Source: Croceibacterium xixiisoli (GTDB lineage: Bacteria > Pseudomonadota > Alphaproteobacteria > Sphingomonadales > Sphingomonadaceae). Taken from it: a stretch of 64,000 nt of DNA. Positions 23,980 through 32,873 of the stretch are shown here, in pieces (position 1 is the stretch's first letter; every line of letters starts with the position of its first letter). Under the pieces are notes generated by a model that was not told where the DNA came from, did no database searches, and was given only the letters and a program-made list of their open reading frames with translations. Made by a program: the position numbers and the translations under genes. The stretch covers positions 310,001 to 374,000 of the forward strand of contig NZ_WTYJ01000002.1 in the NCBI RefSeq assembly GCF_009827305.1, in the 5' to 3' direction.

Positions 23980-24393
23980 ATGCCCGCATTGCAACCCGTG
24001 GACTTCACCCCGCAAGGTTTCACCGCCCAGCCGGTGACGCAGGATGAAGGCGCGGCGATGTTTCGCGCAGCGATCAATCTGTTCGGCAAATGGGCCATCA
24101 CCGATGATCAGGCGGCCGTGCTGCTGGATATGCCTTTGCGCAGCTTCCGCCGCTGGAAGGCGGAAGGGCCCGGCCGGCTCTCGCGCGATGCGCGGGCGCG
24201 GCTGTCCAATCTGATGGGTATCCACAAATCCCTGCGGCTGATCTTCACCGAACCGCAGCGCGCCTATGGCTGGGTCCGCGCCCCCAGCCGTGATTTCGCC
24301 GGCGCCAGTGCGCTCGATATCATGCTGGGCGGGGAACTGACTGATCTGATGCGCGTGCGCCGCTATCTCGATGCCGAACGCGGTGCCTGGTAA
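23980..24393 (+). CDS. ParS/MbcA-type (Xre/DUF2384) antitoxin
   Basis: 137 aa. An N-terminal Xre-like HTH (about 40-75, LFGKWAITDDQAAVLLDMPLRSFRRWKAEG) is followed by the DUF2384 toxin-binding region (LSNLMGIHKSLRLIFTEPQRAYGWVRAPSRDFAGASALDIMLGGE). It neutralises the RES toxin encoded next, overlapping by one base (TAATG). It likely represses its own promoter through the inverted repeats just upstream. Confidence 0.9.
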   Translation: MPALQPVDFTPQGFTAQPVTQDEGAAMFRAAINLFGKWAITDDQAAVLLDMPLRSFRRWKAEGPGRLSRDARARLSNLMGIHKSLRLIFTEPQRAYGWVRAPSRDFAGASALDIMLGGELTDLMRVRRYLDAERGAW

Positions 24394-25127
24394 TGGTCGA
24401 TCCGGCGCCAGAACCGGGCACAACCGCCATCCACTGGCCCGGCGCCGTCCGCATCATCCGCAGCGCCTTCCCCCCGATCGATCTGTTTGAAGATATCGCC
24501 GATCCTGCCGACTGGCCGCTGCTGCTGTCGGGCGAACAGAAGAGCAATCCGCGCCTGATGGCCGGCGTCGGCAATCTCGATCTGGTGCCGCCCGCGCGCC
24601 GCGTCGGCGGACCCGGCGCGTCCTGGCTGATGGCGCCGTTCACCCATGCCAGCCCGGATCGGCCCAGCCGCTTCTCGGACGGGCACTATGGCGTGCTCTA
24701 TGCGGCGCGCGCCTTCGAAACCGCGCTGTTCGAAACCATCCACCACCACGCCCGCTTCATGGCCGCCACGCATGAAGCGCCCGGCTGGACCTCCCAGTTC
24801 CGCGAACTGGTGCTGACGGTAAAGGCAGACTGCACCGATCTGCTGGGGCGCGGGCCGGGCGATCCGCTGCTCCACCCGGATGATTACACCCCGGCCCAGG
24901 ATCTCGCCCGTCGCCTCCGCCGCGACGGATCGGACGGCATCGCCTATCCCAGCGTGCGCCACGAAGGCGGCCAATGCGTCGGCCTGTTCTATCCCGATGG
25001 CGCATCGGGCCCGATCCAGGCCCGCCATCTCGATTATCACTGGAACGGCACCACGGTCGATCTGGTCCGCACGGCTGGCGGCAGTGGCGGAGAAGACCGC
25101 ATGTTTCGGGTGGTGGAAACGGGGTAG
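24393..25127 (+). CDS. RES-domain toxin (ParT/MbcT type)
   Basis: 244 aa. RES-domain residues are visible: Arg in VRIIRSAFPP (about residues 20-28), Glu in FETALFETIHHH (about 108-119) and Ser in IAYPSVRHEGGQCVGLF (about 185-201). RES toxins degrade NAD+ (MbcT, a phosphorylase) or ADP-ribosylate Prs (ParT). Paired with the overlapping antitoxin, this is a complete type II module. Which chemistry this member uses cannot be told from sequence. Confidence 0.9.
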   Translation: MVDPAPEPGTTAIHWPGAVRIIRSAFPPIDLFEDIADPADWPLLLSGEQKSNPRLMAGVGNLDLVPPARRVGGPGASWLMAPFTHASPDRPSRFSDGHYGVLYAARAFETALFETIHHHARFMAATHEAPGWTSQFRELVLTVKADCTDLLGRGPGDPLLHPDDYTPAQDLARRLRRDGSDGIAYPSVRHEGGQCVGLFYPDGASGPIQARHLDYHWNGTTVDLVRTAGGSGGEDRMFRVVETG

Positions 25128-25128
25128 G

Positions 25129-25425
25129 GTGCCTGCCGACCGCCAGCCTTGCGTCTATATTCTGGCCAGCGGATACTATGGCACGCTGTATATTGGCGTA
25201 ACATCCGATCTGCTCGTGCGCCTGTGGCAACATCGTGAGGGCGTGATCGAAGGCTTCACCACGCGTTACGGCGTGCACAGATTGGTCTATTTCGAAATTC
25301 TCGATGACATGGACAATGCGATCAAGCGTGAGAAGCAGTTGAAGAACTGGCGCCGTAACTGGAAGATCGCGCTGATCAACGAAGCAAACCAGCAGTGGCG
25401 ATCTGGCCATCGGGCTCGGTTTTGA
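25129..25425 (+). CDS. GIY-YIG nuclease-family small protein
   Basis: 98 aa from a GTG at 25129, one base after the toxin stop. The motif is CVYILASGYYGTLYIGVTSD (GIY-YIG equivalents VYI and YIG), then Arg in LLVRLWQHREG, TTRYGVHRLVYFE and KREKQLKNWRRNWK. These small UPF0213-like proteins have a single-strand or nicking nuclease fold of uncertain role. It is followed 36 bp later by an inverted repeat doublet (25462-25620), an association that may be meaningful. Confidence 0.85.
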   Translation: MPADRQPCVYILASGYYGTLYIGVTSDLLVRLWQHREGVIEGFTTRYGVHRLVYFEILDDMDNAIKREKQLKNWRRNWKIALINEANQQWRSGHRARF

Positions 25426-25461
25426 ACCAAAGCCTTCCCGCAAATAGCCACCCTATCACCC

Positions 25462-25620
25462 GTCATGCCGGACCCCGATCCGGCATCCATGCCGCCCCCG
25501 CCGCCGTCCTGCCGCTGGAAGCACCACCCCACGCCACGCGCCCAGCCTGACGCCCAACAATCCGCCTCCACCACGGCCCTGACCTGCGAAATGGATGCCG
25601 GATCGGGGTCCGGCATGACG
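25462..25620. repeat. Inverted repeat doublet 2 (REPIN-like)
   Basis: Inverted copies at 25462-25490 and 25591-25620 with core ATGCCGGACCCCGATCCGGC and its reverse complement; total 159 bp. It sits between the GIY-YIG gene and the convergent pentapeptide gene. The central bases (CCCCGAT instead of CTTGAT) differ from the other three doublets but agree between the two arms. Confidence 0.8.
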
Positions 25621-25647
25621 AACCCGAGAGGGCGGTGCCCGCCACCA

Positions 25648-26334
25648 TCACCGCACCACCAGCCCCAGTTCGCGCAGCAATTGCCCGGCCTGATCGCGCG
25701 AAATCGTCGCGCCGCGAAACGCGCTCGCATCGGCCAGCCGCACCCCGCCCAGATCGGCGCCGCGCAGATCGGCACCGTCGAACCGTGCCCCGTCCAGCAG
25801 GGCGTTGCGCAGGCTGCATTGTTCCAACACCGCATCGCGGAAATCGCACTGGCGCAGATCGGCCTGGGCAAAATCCACCCGCTTCAGCACCGCCTTGCGG
25901 AATGACCAGCCGGGCAGGCGGGCATTCACCAGCAGCACCTCTTCCATCGCGCAATCGATCGCCTGCACCTCGGCCAGATCGGCGCCGGTCAGCTTGCATC
26001 CGCTCAGCTCAGCGCCCTGCAGTATCGCCCCGCGGAAGCTGCCATTGTTGAAATCGCTGCCCACCATCTGCGCATCGGTCAGGTCGCTGCCAATGAAGCG
26101 GGTGAAGGCACCCCGGCAGGATTGCCAGCTGGTGCCCTCCAGCTGCGCCCCGCTGAAATCGGCATGGCGCAGGTAACATTGCCGGAACACCCAGCCGGAC
26201 AGATCCATCCGCCCCAGATCCACCTCTTCCAGATCGCATCCGATCAGCGTGCGGGGTATTCCGGTCAGGGCTTCGATATCGGTGCGGGTCAGGGTCTGCG
26301 ACTGCAGCGGTGAATCAGCGAACAAATCATCCAT
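25648..26334 (-). CDS. Pentapeptide-repeat protein
   Basis: 228 aa built mostly of A(D/N)LxX-type pentapeptide repeats from about residue 30 to 205 (for example CDLEEVDLGRMDL, ADFSGAQLEG, ADLRGADLGG), which form a right-handed quadrilateral beta-helix, ending in a helical C-terminus (SRDQAGQLLRELGLVV). Some such proteins (Qnr, MfpA) mimic DNA and protect gyrase; this one is a possible but unproven relative. The ATG at 26334 is taken; a TTG at 26355 overlapping the SulP stop is an alternative start. Confidence 0.8.
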   Translation of the reverse strand: MDDLFADSPLQSQTLTRTDIEALTGIPRTLIGCDLEEVDLGRMDLSGWVFRQCYLRHADFSGAQLEGTSWQSCRGAFTRFIGSDLTDAQMVGSDFNNGSFRGAILQGAELSGCKLTGADLAEVQAIDCAMEEVLLVNARLPGWSFRKAVLKRVDFAQADLRQCDFRDAVLEQCSLRNALLDGARFDGADLRGADLGGVRLADASAFRGATISRDQAGQLLRELGLVVR

Positions 26335-26351
26335 CGGCGTCCGATAGCGGC

Positions 26352-27848
26352 TCAATGCCCGCCCGGCATCTGCCCTTCGCCGATTTTGTCGTGGCGGCCG
26401 AACCGTTCGACCATGGATGCGCTGGCTTCGTTCAGCCCGGCCACTTCCACCCTGGCCCCGGCCCGCCGGAACCGCAGCACCACCTTGTCCAGCGTGCCCA
26501 CGGCCGAAATGTCCCAGAAATGCGCCTGCGACACATCGATCACCACCAGCTCCACCGGTTCGGCATAATCGAACGCCCCGGCAAATTGTTCGGCAGAGGC
26601 AAAGAAGATCTGTCCGCCGATCGCATAGTCGCGCCGCCTGCCATCATCCGACAGTTGCGATGTCACCGCGAACAGCCGCCGCACCTTGCCGGCGAAGAAC
26701 AGGCCGGACAGCACCACGCCGGTCAGCACGCCGCGCGCCAGATCATGGGTCCACACCGTCACCACCACCGTCGCCAGCATTACCAGCGATGATTGCCAGG
26801 GGTGGTGGCGGATATCGGTGATCGATCGCCAGCTGAAGGTGCCGATCGATACCATGATCATCACCGCCACCAGCGCCGCCATCGGGATGATCGCCACCAC
26901 CGGGCCCAGCGCCAGCAGCAGGAACAGCAGGAACACGCCCGCCACCAGCGTGGACAGCCGCGTGCGTCCGCCCGATTTCACATTGATCACCGACTGGCCG
27001 ATCATGGCGCAGCCGCCCATGCCGCCCAGAAATCCGGTCACCAGGCTGGCGATGCCCTGTCCCTTCATCTCCTGCCGCTTGTCCGATGGGGTATCGGTCA
27101 GATCGTCGACGATCTGCGCCGTCATCATCGATTCCAGCAGCCCCACGGCGGCCATGGTCAGGGAATAGGGCAGGATGATGCGCAGCGTTTCCATGGTCAG
27201 CGGCACATCGGGGATCAGGAAATGCGGCGGCGCATCGGGCAGGGCGCCCATGTCGCTGACCGTGCGCACATCCAGCCCCAGCATCACCACAATCACCGTC
27301 AGCACGCCGATCGCCACCAGCGGCGCGGGCACCGCGCGGGTCAGCAGCGGAAACAGATAGATGATCGCCAGCCCGCCGGCGACCAGCACATACGTCGCCA
27401 CCGGCACCCCGATCAGCTCGGGCAATTGCGCCATGAAGATCAGGATCGCCAATGCATTGACGAAACCGGTCACCACTGATCGGGAAACATAGTCCATCAG
27501 CATGTCCAGCCGCAGGAAGCCGGCCAGGATCTGGATCAGCCCCATCAGCACTGTGGCGGCAAACAGATATTCCAGCCCGTGATCGCGCACCAGCGGGCCC
27601 ACCAGCACCGCCACGGCGGCGGTCGCGGCGGAAATCATCCCCGGGCGCCCGCCGGCAAAGGCGATGATCACCGCGATGGAAAAGGATGCATAGAGCCCGA
27701 CCCGTGGATCGACCCCGGCAATCAGGGAAAAACCGATCGCCTCGGGGATCAGGGCCAGGGCAACCAGCACCCCGGCCAGAATGTCGCGGCGCAACTGGAC
27801 GGCATTGACGAACCATTGGGTCCGTTGACGGAAAGGATTGGGGATCAT
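26352..27848 (-). CDS. SulP-family anion transporter with STAS domain
   Basis: 498 aa. Ten or more membrane helices, SulP signatures ([31 protein letters not shown] near the N-terminus; [30 protein letters not shown] about 285-314) and a C-terminal STAS domain (about 410-490, [23 protein letters not shown]). SulP proteins carry sulfate, bicarbonate or other anions, usually with Na+ or H+. ATG 27848 is chosen since the upstream open frame is not conserved-looking. It overlaps or abuts the pentapeptide gene and probably shares its transcript. Confidence 0.9.
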   Translation of the reverse strand: MIPNPFRQRTQWFVNAVQLRRDILAGVLVALALIPEAIGFSLIAGVDPRVGLYASFSIAVIIAFAGGRPGMISAATAAVAVLVGPLVRDHGLEYLFAATVLMGLIQILAGFLRLDMLMDYVSRSVVTGFVNALAILIFMAQLPELIGVPVATYVLVAGGLAIIYLFPLLTRAVPAPLVAIGVLTVIVVMLGLDVRTVSDMGALPDAPPHFLIPDVPLTMETLRIILPYSLTMAAVGLLESMMTAQIVDDLTDTPSDKRQEMKGQGIASLVTGFLGGMGGCAMIGQSVINVKSGGRTRLSTLVAGVFLLFLLLALGPVVAIIPMAALVAVMIMVSIGTFSWRSITDIRHHPWQSSLVMLATVVVTVWTHDLARGVLTGVVLSGLFFAGKVRRLFAVTSQLSDDGRRRDYAIGGQIFFASAEQFAGAFDYAEPVELVVIDVSQAHFWDISAVGTLDKVVLRFRRAGARVEVAGLNEASASMVERFGRHDKIGEGQMPGGH

Positions 27849-28153
27849 GATGATACTGACAAACGCGATGTCGCACGCATCCTCCGGCGCTTCCCTGGGG
27901 GAACGGGCGGGGCAGGGCAGTGACGATATCGGGTTGCCCGGCGGATCGGCGGCCGGGATAGCCACCCGGAATTGCACCGGGTCCATGCGAATGCCGCGCC
28001 CTCTAACCGCTTTGTCGCATAAGGCAAGTCCCCGGGCGCTTGCGGTATCTTACTGTGGTTAACGGGAACCGCCCCCTCCGGCGCCGTGTTTGGCCTGTAT
28101 CGGCCGTGTCAAAACGGCCCCCCACGTCGCAAGCACAGGCCCGGATACTCACC
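27849..28153. other. Intergenic region between divergent sulP and SnoaL-like genes
   Basis: About 305 bp between divergent genes. It must hold both promoters, but no element clear enough to call, no RNA gene and no ORF with coding character was seen. Confidence 0.5.
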
Positions 28154-28600
28154 ATGCAGCATGCCATCACCCAATTGTTCGCCCGCTACGAAAGCCTGGT
28201 GAATGATGCGCTGGATGATCATGCCGACATGGCCGCGATCCGCGATCTCTATGCCGATGCTTTCATCGCCGCCGCCCCGGCCGGGGTCAGCACGGGGGCG
28301 AAGGATGGCTGTCGCGACGGGCCGACGCTGGAACAGTCGATGGCCGAAGGCTTCGCTCATTATTGCGCCATCGGCACGAAATCGATGACCGTGCAGAACT
28401 TGCGCATCACCCCGATCGACGATCTCCACGCGCTGGCCCATGTCGACTGGCGCGCCAGCTATGATGTGCGCGGCGCGCACAAGGACGTGGATTTCACCAA
28501 TGCCTATCTGGTTCGCATCACCGACGGGCAGGCGCAGGTGTTCGGCTGGATCACCGGCGATGAAGATGCCGAACTGCGCCGCCACGGCATCATCGACTGA
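28154..28600 (+). CDS. SnoaL/NTF2-like small protein
   Basis: 148 aa. The pattern ITQLFARYESLVNDALDDHADMAAIRDLYADAFIAA, central TVQNLRITPIDDLHALAHVDWRASYDV and FTNAYLVRITDGQAQVFGWITGDED is that of NTF2-fold SnoaL-like proteins, which include isomerases, hydrolases and binding proteins. No catalytic assignment is possible. Start ATG 28154. Confidence 0.7.
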   Translation: MQHAITQLFARYESLVNDALDDHADMAAIRDLYADAFIAAAPAGVSTGAKDGCRDGPTLEQSMAEGFAHYCAIGTKSMTVQNLRITPIDDLHALAHVDWRASYDVRGAHKDVDFTNAYLVRITDGQAQVFGWITGDEDAELRRHGIID

Positions 28601-28685
28601 CAATCCGGTCTGCCCGCCCGCTCTCATTCTGTCAGGGCAGGGCAAACATCTGCTTAGACGATCTGGCGCTTAAACGATCTGGCGC

Positions 28686-28955
28686 TCACACAATCTGGCC
28701 AGGCGGCGTTCCCGGCTGATCGGCCTCGATCGTTTCACCCACCGGTTGTGCCTCTGCCGGGGGCCGCTCCGCCGCCTCGCCCAGCACCCGCTCGGTCACC
28801 ATCAGTCCGCCCATCACCAGCAGCAACAGCGCCAGTCCGATCGCCAGCACGCTGAAATGCAACCGTCCCCAGCGCCCGCCATAGGGGCGCACCACGCCCA
28901 CCAGCGCGGCAATCAGCAACAGGGCCAGGGCGATATTCAGAAACAGGATCGGCAT
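28686..28955 (-). CDS. Small two-helix membrane protein
   Basis: 89 aa: two membrane segments (residues 3-24 and 35-54) with an acidic, Pro-rich C-terminal tail (PPAEAQPVGETIEADQPG). No family recognised. It is not phage-like; it sits among host genes between SnoaL-like and DUF4279 genes. Confidence 0.6.
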   Translation of the reverse strand: MPILFLNIALALLLIAALVGVVRPYGGRWGRLHFSVLAIGLALLLLVMGGLMVTERVLGEAAERPPAEAQPVGETIEADQPGTPPGQIV

Positions 28956-29038
28956 GGCATCACTCTATCGCCCGTGCGCCGGACGACAAGATCAATCGAA
29001 CCCCGATCAATCCTGAACCCGGTCCATCCTGACCCTGA

Positions 29039-29446
29039 TCAATCCGGGCCATAAATGTCGAACTCCATATGCAGTCCGCGCTCGCCCATCATGGTCACGG
29101 TATCGGCATGGATTCCGATCCCCTGATTGTAACTGCCCAGGAACATCCCGGCAAAGATCCGCCCCGCATACAATCCGGAAAGCCGGCGCCACACCTCCAG
29201 ATCGGCGGACAGCGGCTCCAGCAGCAGGCGGATCTGCCCGTCCAGATCAGCCGGCTGGCGGTGATCTGCCCAGATCCGCCACGAACCGGTCTCCGCCTTC
29301 TTTTCCGCGCCGAGTGAGGTGTACCAGTATTCGCCCTTGGCCACGGCGACAGAGGGGGATCGGCCCAGCAGCCGGGTGATCTCTCCGGGGTCGAGATGAT
29401 CGCCCTGAAAACCCAGCGATGCCGCCGATTTGCGCAGATGACTCAC
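29039..29446 (-). CDS. DUF4279 protein
   Basis: 135 aa. HLDPGEITRLLGRSPS, then GSWRIWADHRQPADLDGQIRLLLEPLSADLEVWRRLS and the ending MEFDIYGPD are the DUF4279 pattern. Function unknown; often encoded singly in bacterial genomes. It lies just downstream of phage block B on the same strand and is the first host gene after it. Confidence 0.75.
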   Translation of the reverse strand: MSHLRKSAASLGFQGDHLDPGEITRLLGRSPSVAVAKGEYWYTSLGAEKKAETGSWRIWADHRQPADLDGQIRLLLEPLSADLEVWRRLSGLYAGRIFAGMFLGSYNQGIGIHADTVTMMGERGLHMEFDIYGPD

Positions 29447-29564
29447 GGCTGCACCGGGCAGCCATGGCTATGACAAAGATGATGATAATTCAGGCGAATA
29501 TATTCCATGCCCTTGTGTAACCATCAGCAGCGATGGCACGCAATGCCCCAGATGCGGCGCAGCA

Positions 29565-29855
29565 TCACTCCTCCACAGCGACCGCCTCCAGCGCCGTCAC
29601 CCGCCCGCCCAGCGCGGCCAGTTCCGCATCTAGCGCAGCCAGCGCCGCCTCCAGCGCAGCAAGACTGGTGGCGAGCGCGCCTTCCGTCACCGCCAATGCC
29701 GCTGCCTGCGCGGCCATTTGCGTTTCCAGCCGGCCCGTCAGTTCTGTCGTCAGCCCGGCAATATCCCCGGCGCTGGCCGGCGTCACCGGCCCCGGCTGCA
29801 CCTGCCCGCGCCGCGCGGGCAGGGTCCCGCGATTGAGATCATGATCCTGCCGCAT
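29565..29855 (-). CDS. Small coiled-coil phage protein at end of head block
   Basis: 96 aa. After an N-terminal basic segment (MRQDHDLNRGTLPARRG) almost all of residues 25-92 form an Ala/Leu/Glu coiled coil. ATG 29855 has a GGAGGAGC Shine-Dalgarno. It is the last gene of block B. Similar small coiled-coil proteins occur after capsid genes in podoviruses, but no function is assigned; phage origin is inferred from strand, spacing and style. Confidence 0.55.
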   Translation of the reverse strand: MRQDHDLNRGTLPARRGQVQPGPVTPASAGDIAGLTTELTGRLETQMAAQAAALAVTEGALATSLAALEAALAALDAELAALGGRVTALEAVAVEE

Positions 29856-29958
29856 GAAAAGCGCTCCTCCAAACACCGCCACGGCCCACGCACCGCATCC
29901 GCTCGGCCTGAGCCCGTCGAAGGCCACGCGCGGGTCTATCGAAGCCATTGTCAGCCTT

Positions 29959-30006
29959 GAGCGATTTCCAAGCAGGTGGAATCACCTGCTGACTCGGAAA
30001 TCGCTC
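29959..30006. repeat. 48-bp compound palindrome
   Basis: GAGCGATTTCC (29959-29969) pairs perfectly with GGAAATCGCTC (29996-30006); inside it AGCAGGTG pairs with CACCTGCT around GAAT (29971-29990). The result is one long near-perfect hairpin between two small head-block genes. It resembles a dispersed intergenic repeat rather than a terminator, as no T-run follows on either strand. Confidence 0.7.
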
Positions 30007-30047
30007 TTGACGCGGGGGCGGGGCAATACCCCGCACCCCGCCACCGC

Positions 30048-30218
30048 TCAGCCCTTTTTCACCGGCGCAACCAAGCCATCGCTCGCGATCCAGCCATCGC
30101 CGGGCGGCGTGTTCACCGGCACGCCGAACCTCTGCCCGGCCGGCACCAGCCGGCTCGCGTGCGACAGATAGACCGGGCTCGCCGCCCGATAGAATGTCTG
30201 CGGTTCCTTTTCGTCCAT
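30048..30218 (-). CDS. 56-aa small phage protein
   Basis: ATG at 30218 with a good GAGGAGCGC site upstream; the reading frame ends at TGA 30048-30050. The peptide begins MDEKEPQTFYRAASPVYLSH and ends in VKKG; it contains RLVPAGQRFGVP and PPGDGW, short segments like those in small virion or head-completion proteins. It lies 10 bp after the cement protein gene. No family recognised; coding status is supported by RBS, spacing and GC-rich third positions. Confidence 0.6.
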   Translation of the reverse strand: MDEKEPQTFYRAASPVYLSHASRLVPAGQRFGVPVNTPPGDGWIASDGLVAPVKKG

Positions 30219-30228
30219 CGCGCGCTCC

Positions 30229-30639
30229 TCAGCCGGCCGTCTGGCGGTCGGCCACCACCACCGCGCTCACCGCTCCACTGGTCGGGGCGGTGCCGGCCAC
30301 GGTGTAATGCAGCCGCACATAACGGGCCCGCGTTCCTTCGGGGAAGCTGGCCGGCACGGCGAACTGATGCCCGGCCACCAGTTCGGCCAGCGGCACGGCG
30401 CGGCCGCTGGCGATGGTGGTCCAGCTGATATTGTCGGGCGATGTCTGCACTGCCACGGTCAGGCTGGTCAGATTGTTGAAGCTCTGCACCACGCGCACGG
30501 ACAGGGGCACGGCGCTGCCGATCCCGATATCGCGCGCCATGCTGCCGCCGCGCTGCCCCAGGTCGATCACATGGGTGGATGGCGCAGTGGCGGTAATCGC
30601 CTGAGCATCGCTCAGGCGCAGGCTGTTGTCTTCGATCAT
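30229..30639 (-). CDS. Bbp16-like capsid cement protein
   Basis: 136 aa, beta-rich: LSDAQAITATAPSTHVIDLGQRG near the start, VRVVQSFNNLTSLTVAVQTSPDNISWTTIASG in the middle and RARYVRLHYTVAGTAPTSGAVSAVVVAD at the end. This is the pattern of the Bbp16 (BPP-1) family of capsid cement proteins that clamp adjacent capsomers. It follows the major capsid gene by 51 bp, as in BPP-1. ATG 30639 with AAGGA upstream; another Met seven codons up is less likely. Confidence 0.85.
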   Translation of the reverse strand: MIEDNSLRLSDAQAITATAPSTHVIDLGQRGGSMARDIGIGSAVPLSVRVVQSFNNLTSLTVAVQTSPDNISWTTIASGRAVPLAELVAGHQFAVPASFPEGTRARYVRLHYTVAGTAPTSGAVSAVVVADRQTAG

Positions 30640-30690
30640 GGAAAAATCCTTGTCTGGCAAATCTATGCTGCACGCTTTTGCTGCGCGTGA

Positions 30691-31707
30691 TCAGCTCACC
30701 CGTGTTTCGGTGTTCAGCAGCGCATCGGTTTCGCGGATCGGCATCCCGCGCCAGCTCTGCACTTCCTCGCCCTGGATTTCCCGGGGCGACAGGCGGATGA
30801 AATTGTCCGCCCCGCTGCGGCCATTGGTGCCTTCCGCATCCAGCGCTTCGGCCAGCGTCTTGTTCATGTAGATGACGGTGCGGCCCGGGCTCACCTGGCC
30901 CGGCTTTTCCATCTGGTAAGACCGGCGGCCCTGCAGCCGATAATAGGCCTTGCGCAGCAGGGCATTGATGTTGACCGTTCCGGCAATCACGTCGGACACA
31001 TCGATGTTACAGATCCGCGCGTTGTATCGCCAGTCCTTCACCGCGATGCCGGCATGCTGGGTGAACAGCTCTTCCTTCACATAATAGGGATTGCCCGCGC
31101 CATCCATCACCCGCTGTTCGCCCTTGTCGTCCCGCTGCACGCCGGCGGCGATGTTTTCCGGGGTGATGACGCTGGTCTGCATGTCGCCATGGGTGACGAA
31201 CCAGATCGATGCATTGTCCGAACCCGTGCCGCCGCCATTGATGACATTGCCATTGGCCAGCGCACTGTAACGCGGGGCCAGCCCGTGGAACTGCTTGCCG
31301 TTCAGCTGGACATTGGAATACCAGATCGCGCTTTCCATGGTCTGGGCCATGCTTTCCAGAAAGCCCTGGCCCTCCATCAGCCGCAGCTTGGCCGCCTGCG
31401 CCGGCTTGAGCGCCAGCAGGCGGGTATCCACGGCGGACAGCCCTTCGACGAAGCCGGTGGTATCCTCCACCTGGGTGTAATCGCCCTTGCCCTGGGCGAT
31501 ACCCTGATACAGCGCACCCCAGCTGACCTGGGGCAGGCCGGTGCGAATGCTGGACACATGCTTGGTGCCCTTGTTGCAGGTGATGACATTGGCGTCCTTC
31601 ATGAAGGGCGTCAGCTGGGTCAGCGCCTCGACGACATCCCCAATGCCATCGCCGCCCGCCTTCAGCACATCGATCAGATTCCAGTAACTGGTGCCGAGAA
31701 TGGCCAT
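30691..31707 (-). CDS. Major capsid protein (BPP-1 / GP7 family)
   Basis: 338 aa. Typical segments of the podoviral GP7-type HK97-fold capsid proteins: TSYWNLIDVLKAGGDGIGDVVEALTQLTPFMKDANVITCNKGTKH at the N-terminus, LNGKQFHGLAPRYS mid-protein, and IYMNKTLAEALDA with EEVQSWRGMPIRETDALLNTE at the C-terminus. The gene is intact and full length. It lies between scaffold and cement genes but separated from the scaffold by a 539-bp repeat-filled gap. Confidence 0.93.
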   Translation of the reverse strand: MAILGTSYWNLIDVLKAGGDGIGDVVEALTQLTPFMKDANVITCNKGTKHVSSIRTGLPQVSWGALYQGIAQGKGDYTQVEDTTGFVEGLSAVDTRLLALKPAQAAKLRLMEGQGFLESMAQTMESAIWYSNVQLNGKQFHGLAPRYSALANGNVINGGGTGSDNASIWFVTHGDMQTSVITPENIAAGVQRDDKGEQRVMDGAGNPYYVKEELFTQHAGIAVKDWRYNARICNIDVSDVIAGTVNINALLRKAYYRLQGRRSYQMEKPGQVSPGRTVIYMNKTLAEALDAEGTNGRSGADNFIRLSPREIQGEEVQSWRGMPIRETDALLNTETRVS

Positions 31708-31778
31708 GCTATTTCCTTTCCAAGAAAACCGAAAATCAGAATTTCCAAAGGGGGCGGACGACCTGCATCCTCTCCGCC

Positions 31779-31932
31779 GTCATGCCGGACTTGATCCGGC
31801 ATCCATCCCTCGCCCCGCACGGATGGAGCCGCCAAAAGCGCTACGCCGCCGCCCGGAAACGCCTCCCCAGCGCGCCTTCGCCAGACCTGAGGCGGCGGCC
31901 ACATGGATGCCGGATCAAGTCCGGCATGACGA
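31779..31932. repeat. Inverted repeat doublet 3 (REPIN-like)
   Basis: Inverted copies at 31779-31806 and 31904-31932 (core ATGCCGGACTTGATCCGGC) spanning 154 bp, within the gap between capsid and scaffold genes. Flanking bases before the second copy (CAGACCTG..GCGGCGGC) also occur beside doublet 4. Confidence 0.85.
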
Positions 31933-32000
31933 AGCAGGGGAAGCCACCCCCAAAAAACACCTCACGCCTCGCCCCCCGGACCCGAAGGGTCCGCAAGGCC

Positions 32001-32220
32001 GACCGGCCGCCCGCAGCGCCGCAAGGCGCGAGGACAGCCAAGCGGCCCGGATGGGCCGCGCCGGCGCTTGAGGCCCCAAAACAAAACATCCCGACCGGCC
32101 GCCCGCAGCGCCGCAGGCGCGAGGATAGCCAAGCGGCCCGGACGGGCCGCGCCGGCGCCTGAGGCTTCACAACAAATTATCCCGACCGGCCGCCCGCAGC
32201 GCCGCTAGGCGCGAGGAGCC
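32001..32220. repeat. Array of three long GC-rich intergenic repeats
   Basis: Three copies (starting 32001, 32093 and 32183) of a unit beginning GACCGGCCGCCCGCAGCGCC, then GCGCGAGGA and, in two copies, AGCCAAGCGGCCCG with a GGGCCGCGCCGGCGC tail. The same unit recurs at 43218 and 43291. The rest of the 539-bp gap between capsid and scaffold genes (31708-32246) has no gene. Confidence 0.85.
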
Positions 32221-32246
32221 CCAAACAAATGATCCCCCCAAATAAA

Positions 32247-32873
32247 CTAATCATTCGGATACAGCCGCTTCTCGATCGGCATGCTGCCCGCCGGCCCGCC
32301 CGTGCTGCGGGCAAAGCCGTCTTCGGACACCAGCTCGCCGATCTTGCGGAAGGCGCGGATCATGTCGGGGTGATTGCCGAAACCGCTGTCGCTCAGCGCC
32401 GCGCGGAACGGGTGCCCGGCGGTGAAGCCCAGCGCATCCAGCCCGCGCGCCGCCAGATGCTCGGTCTCGCGCGTGCGTGCGCCGCCGATCTCGGGGTCGG
32501 CGCGATAGGCATCCAGCCATTCGCGGCGCTGCTGCGCCCCGGCGTCGATCAGGTCCTGCAGCGTGCGGTCGGCCGTGCGGTCGATCAGCGATTGCGCCAG
32601 CGGCATGAACCGCCCGGCCTCGTCATTGCTCAGCCCCAGCTCGCGCAATACCGGCTCGGCCTCGGCCATCAGCCCGGCATCCATCGCCATCCCGCCCAGC
32701 GCCAGCTCATAGCGCTCGGGCGCCCCGGCCCGGACGGCGGGGGCCGGCGCCAGGGCAGGGTCAGGGGCAGGCGCAACATCCTGCCCACCAAGCATCTCCG
32801 CTGCAGGGCCGGCACCGGTGTCACCCGGGCCCAAGATCACCGTATCGGCCAAGTTCGTCGCTTCTTCGGTCAC
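32247..32873 (-). CDS. Capsid scaffold-like protein
   Basis: 208 aa, acidic and Ala/Pro-rich in the first 60 residues, then helical (MDAGLMAEAEPVLRELGLSNDEAGRFMPLAQSLID...) ending SGFGNHPDMIRAFRKIGELVSEDGF. The LGLS...GNHPxxIRxFxKIGxxxSED pattern is that of podoviral scaffolding proteins encoded between portal and capsid. It would shape the procapsid and be lost on maturation. It overlaps the preceding small gene by 53 bp. Confidence 0.75.
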   Translation of the reverse strand: MTEEATNLADTVILGPGDTGAGPAAEMLGGQDVAPAPDPALAPAPAVRAGAPERYELALGGMAMDAGLMAEAEPVLRELGLSNDEAGRFMPLAQSLIDRTADRTLQDLIDAGAQQRREWLDAYRADPEIGGARTRETEHLAARGLDALGFTAGHPFRAALSDSGFGNHPDMIRAFRKIGELVSEDGFARSTGGPAGSMPIEKRLYPND

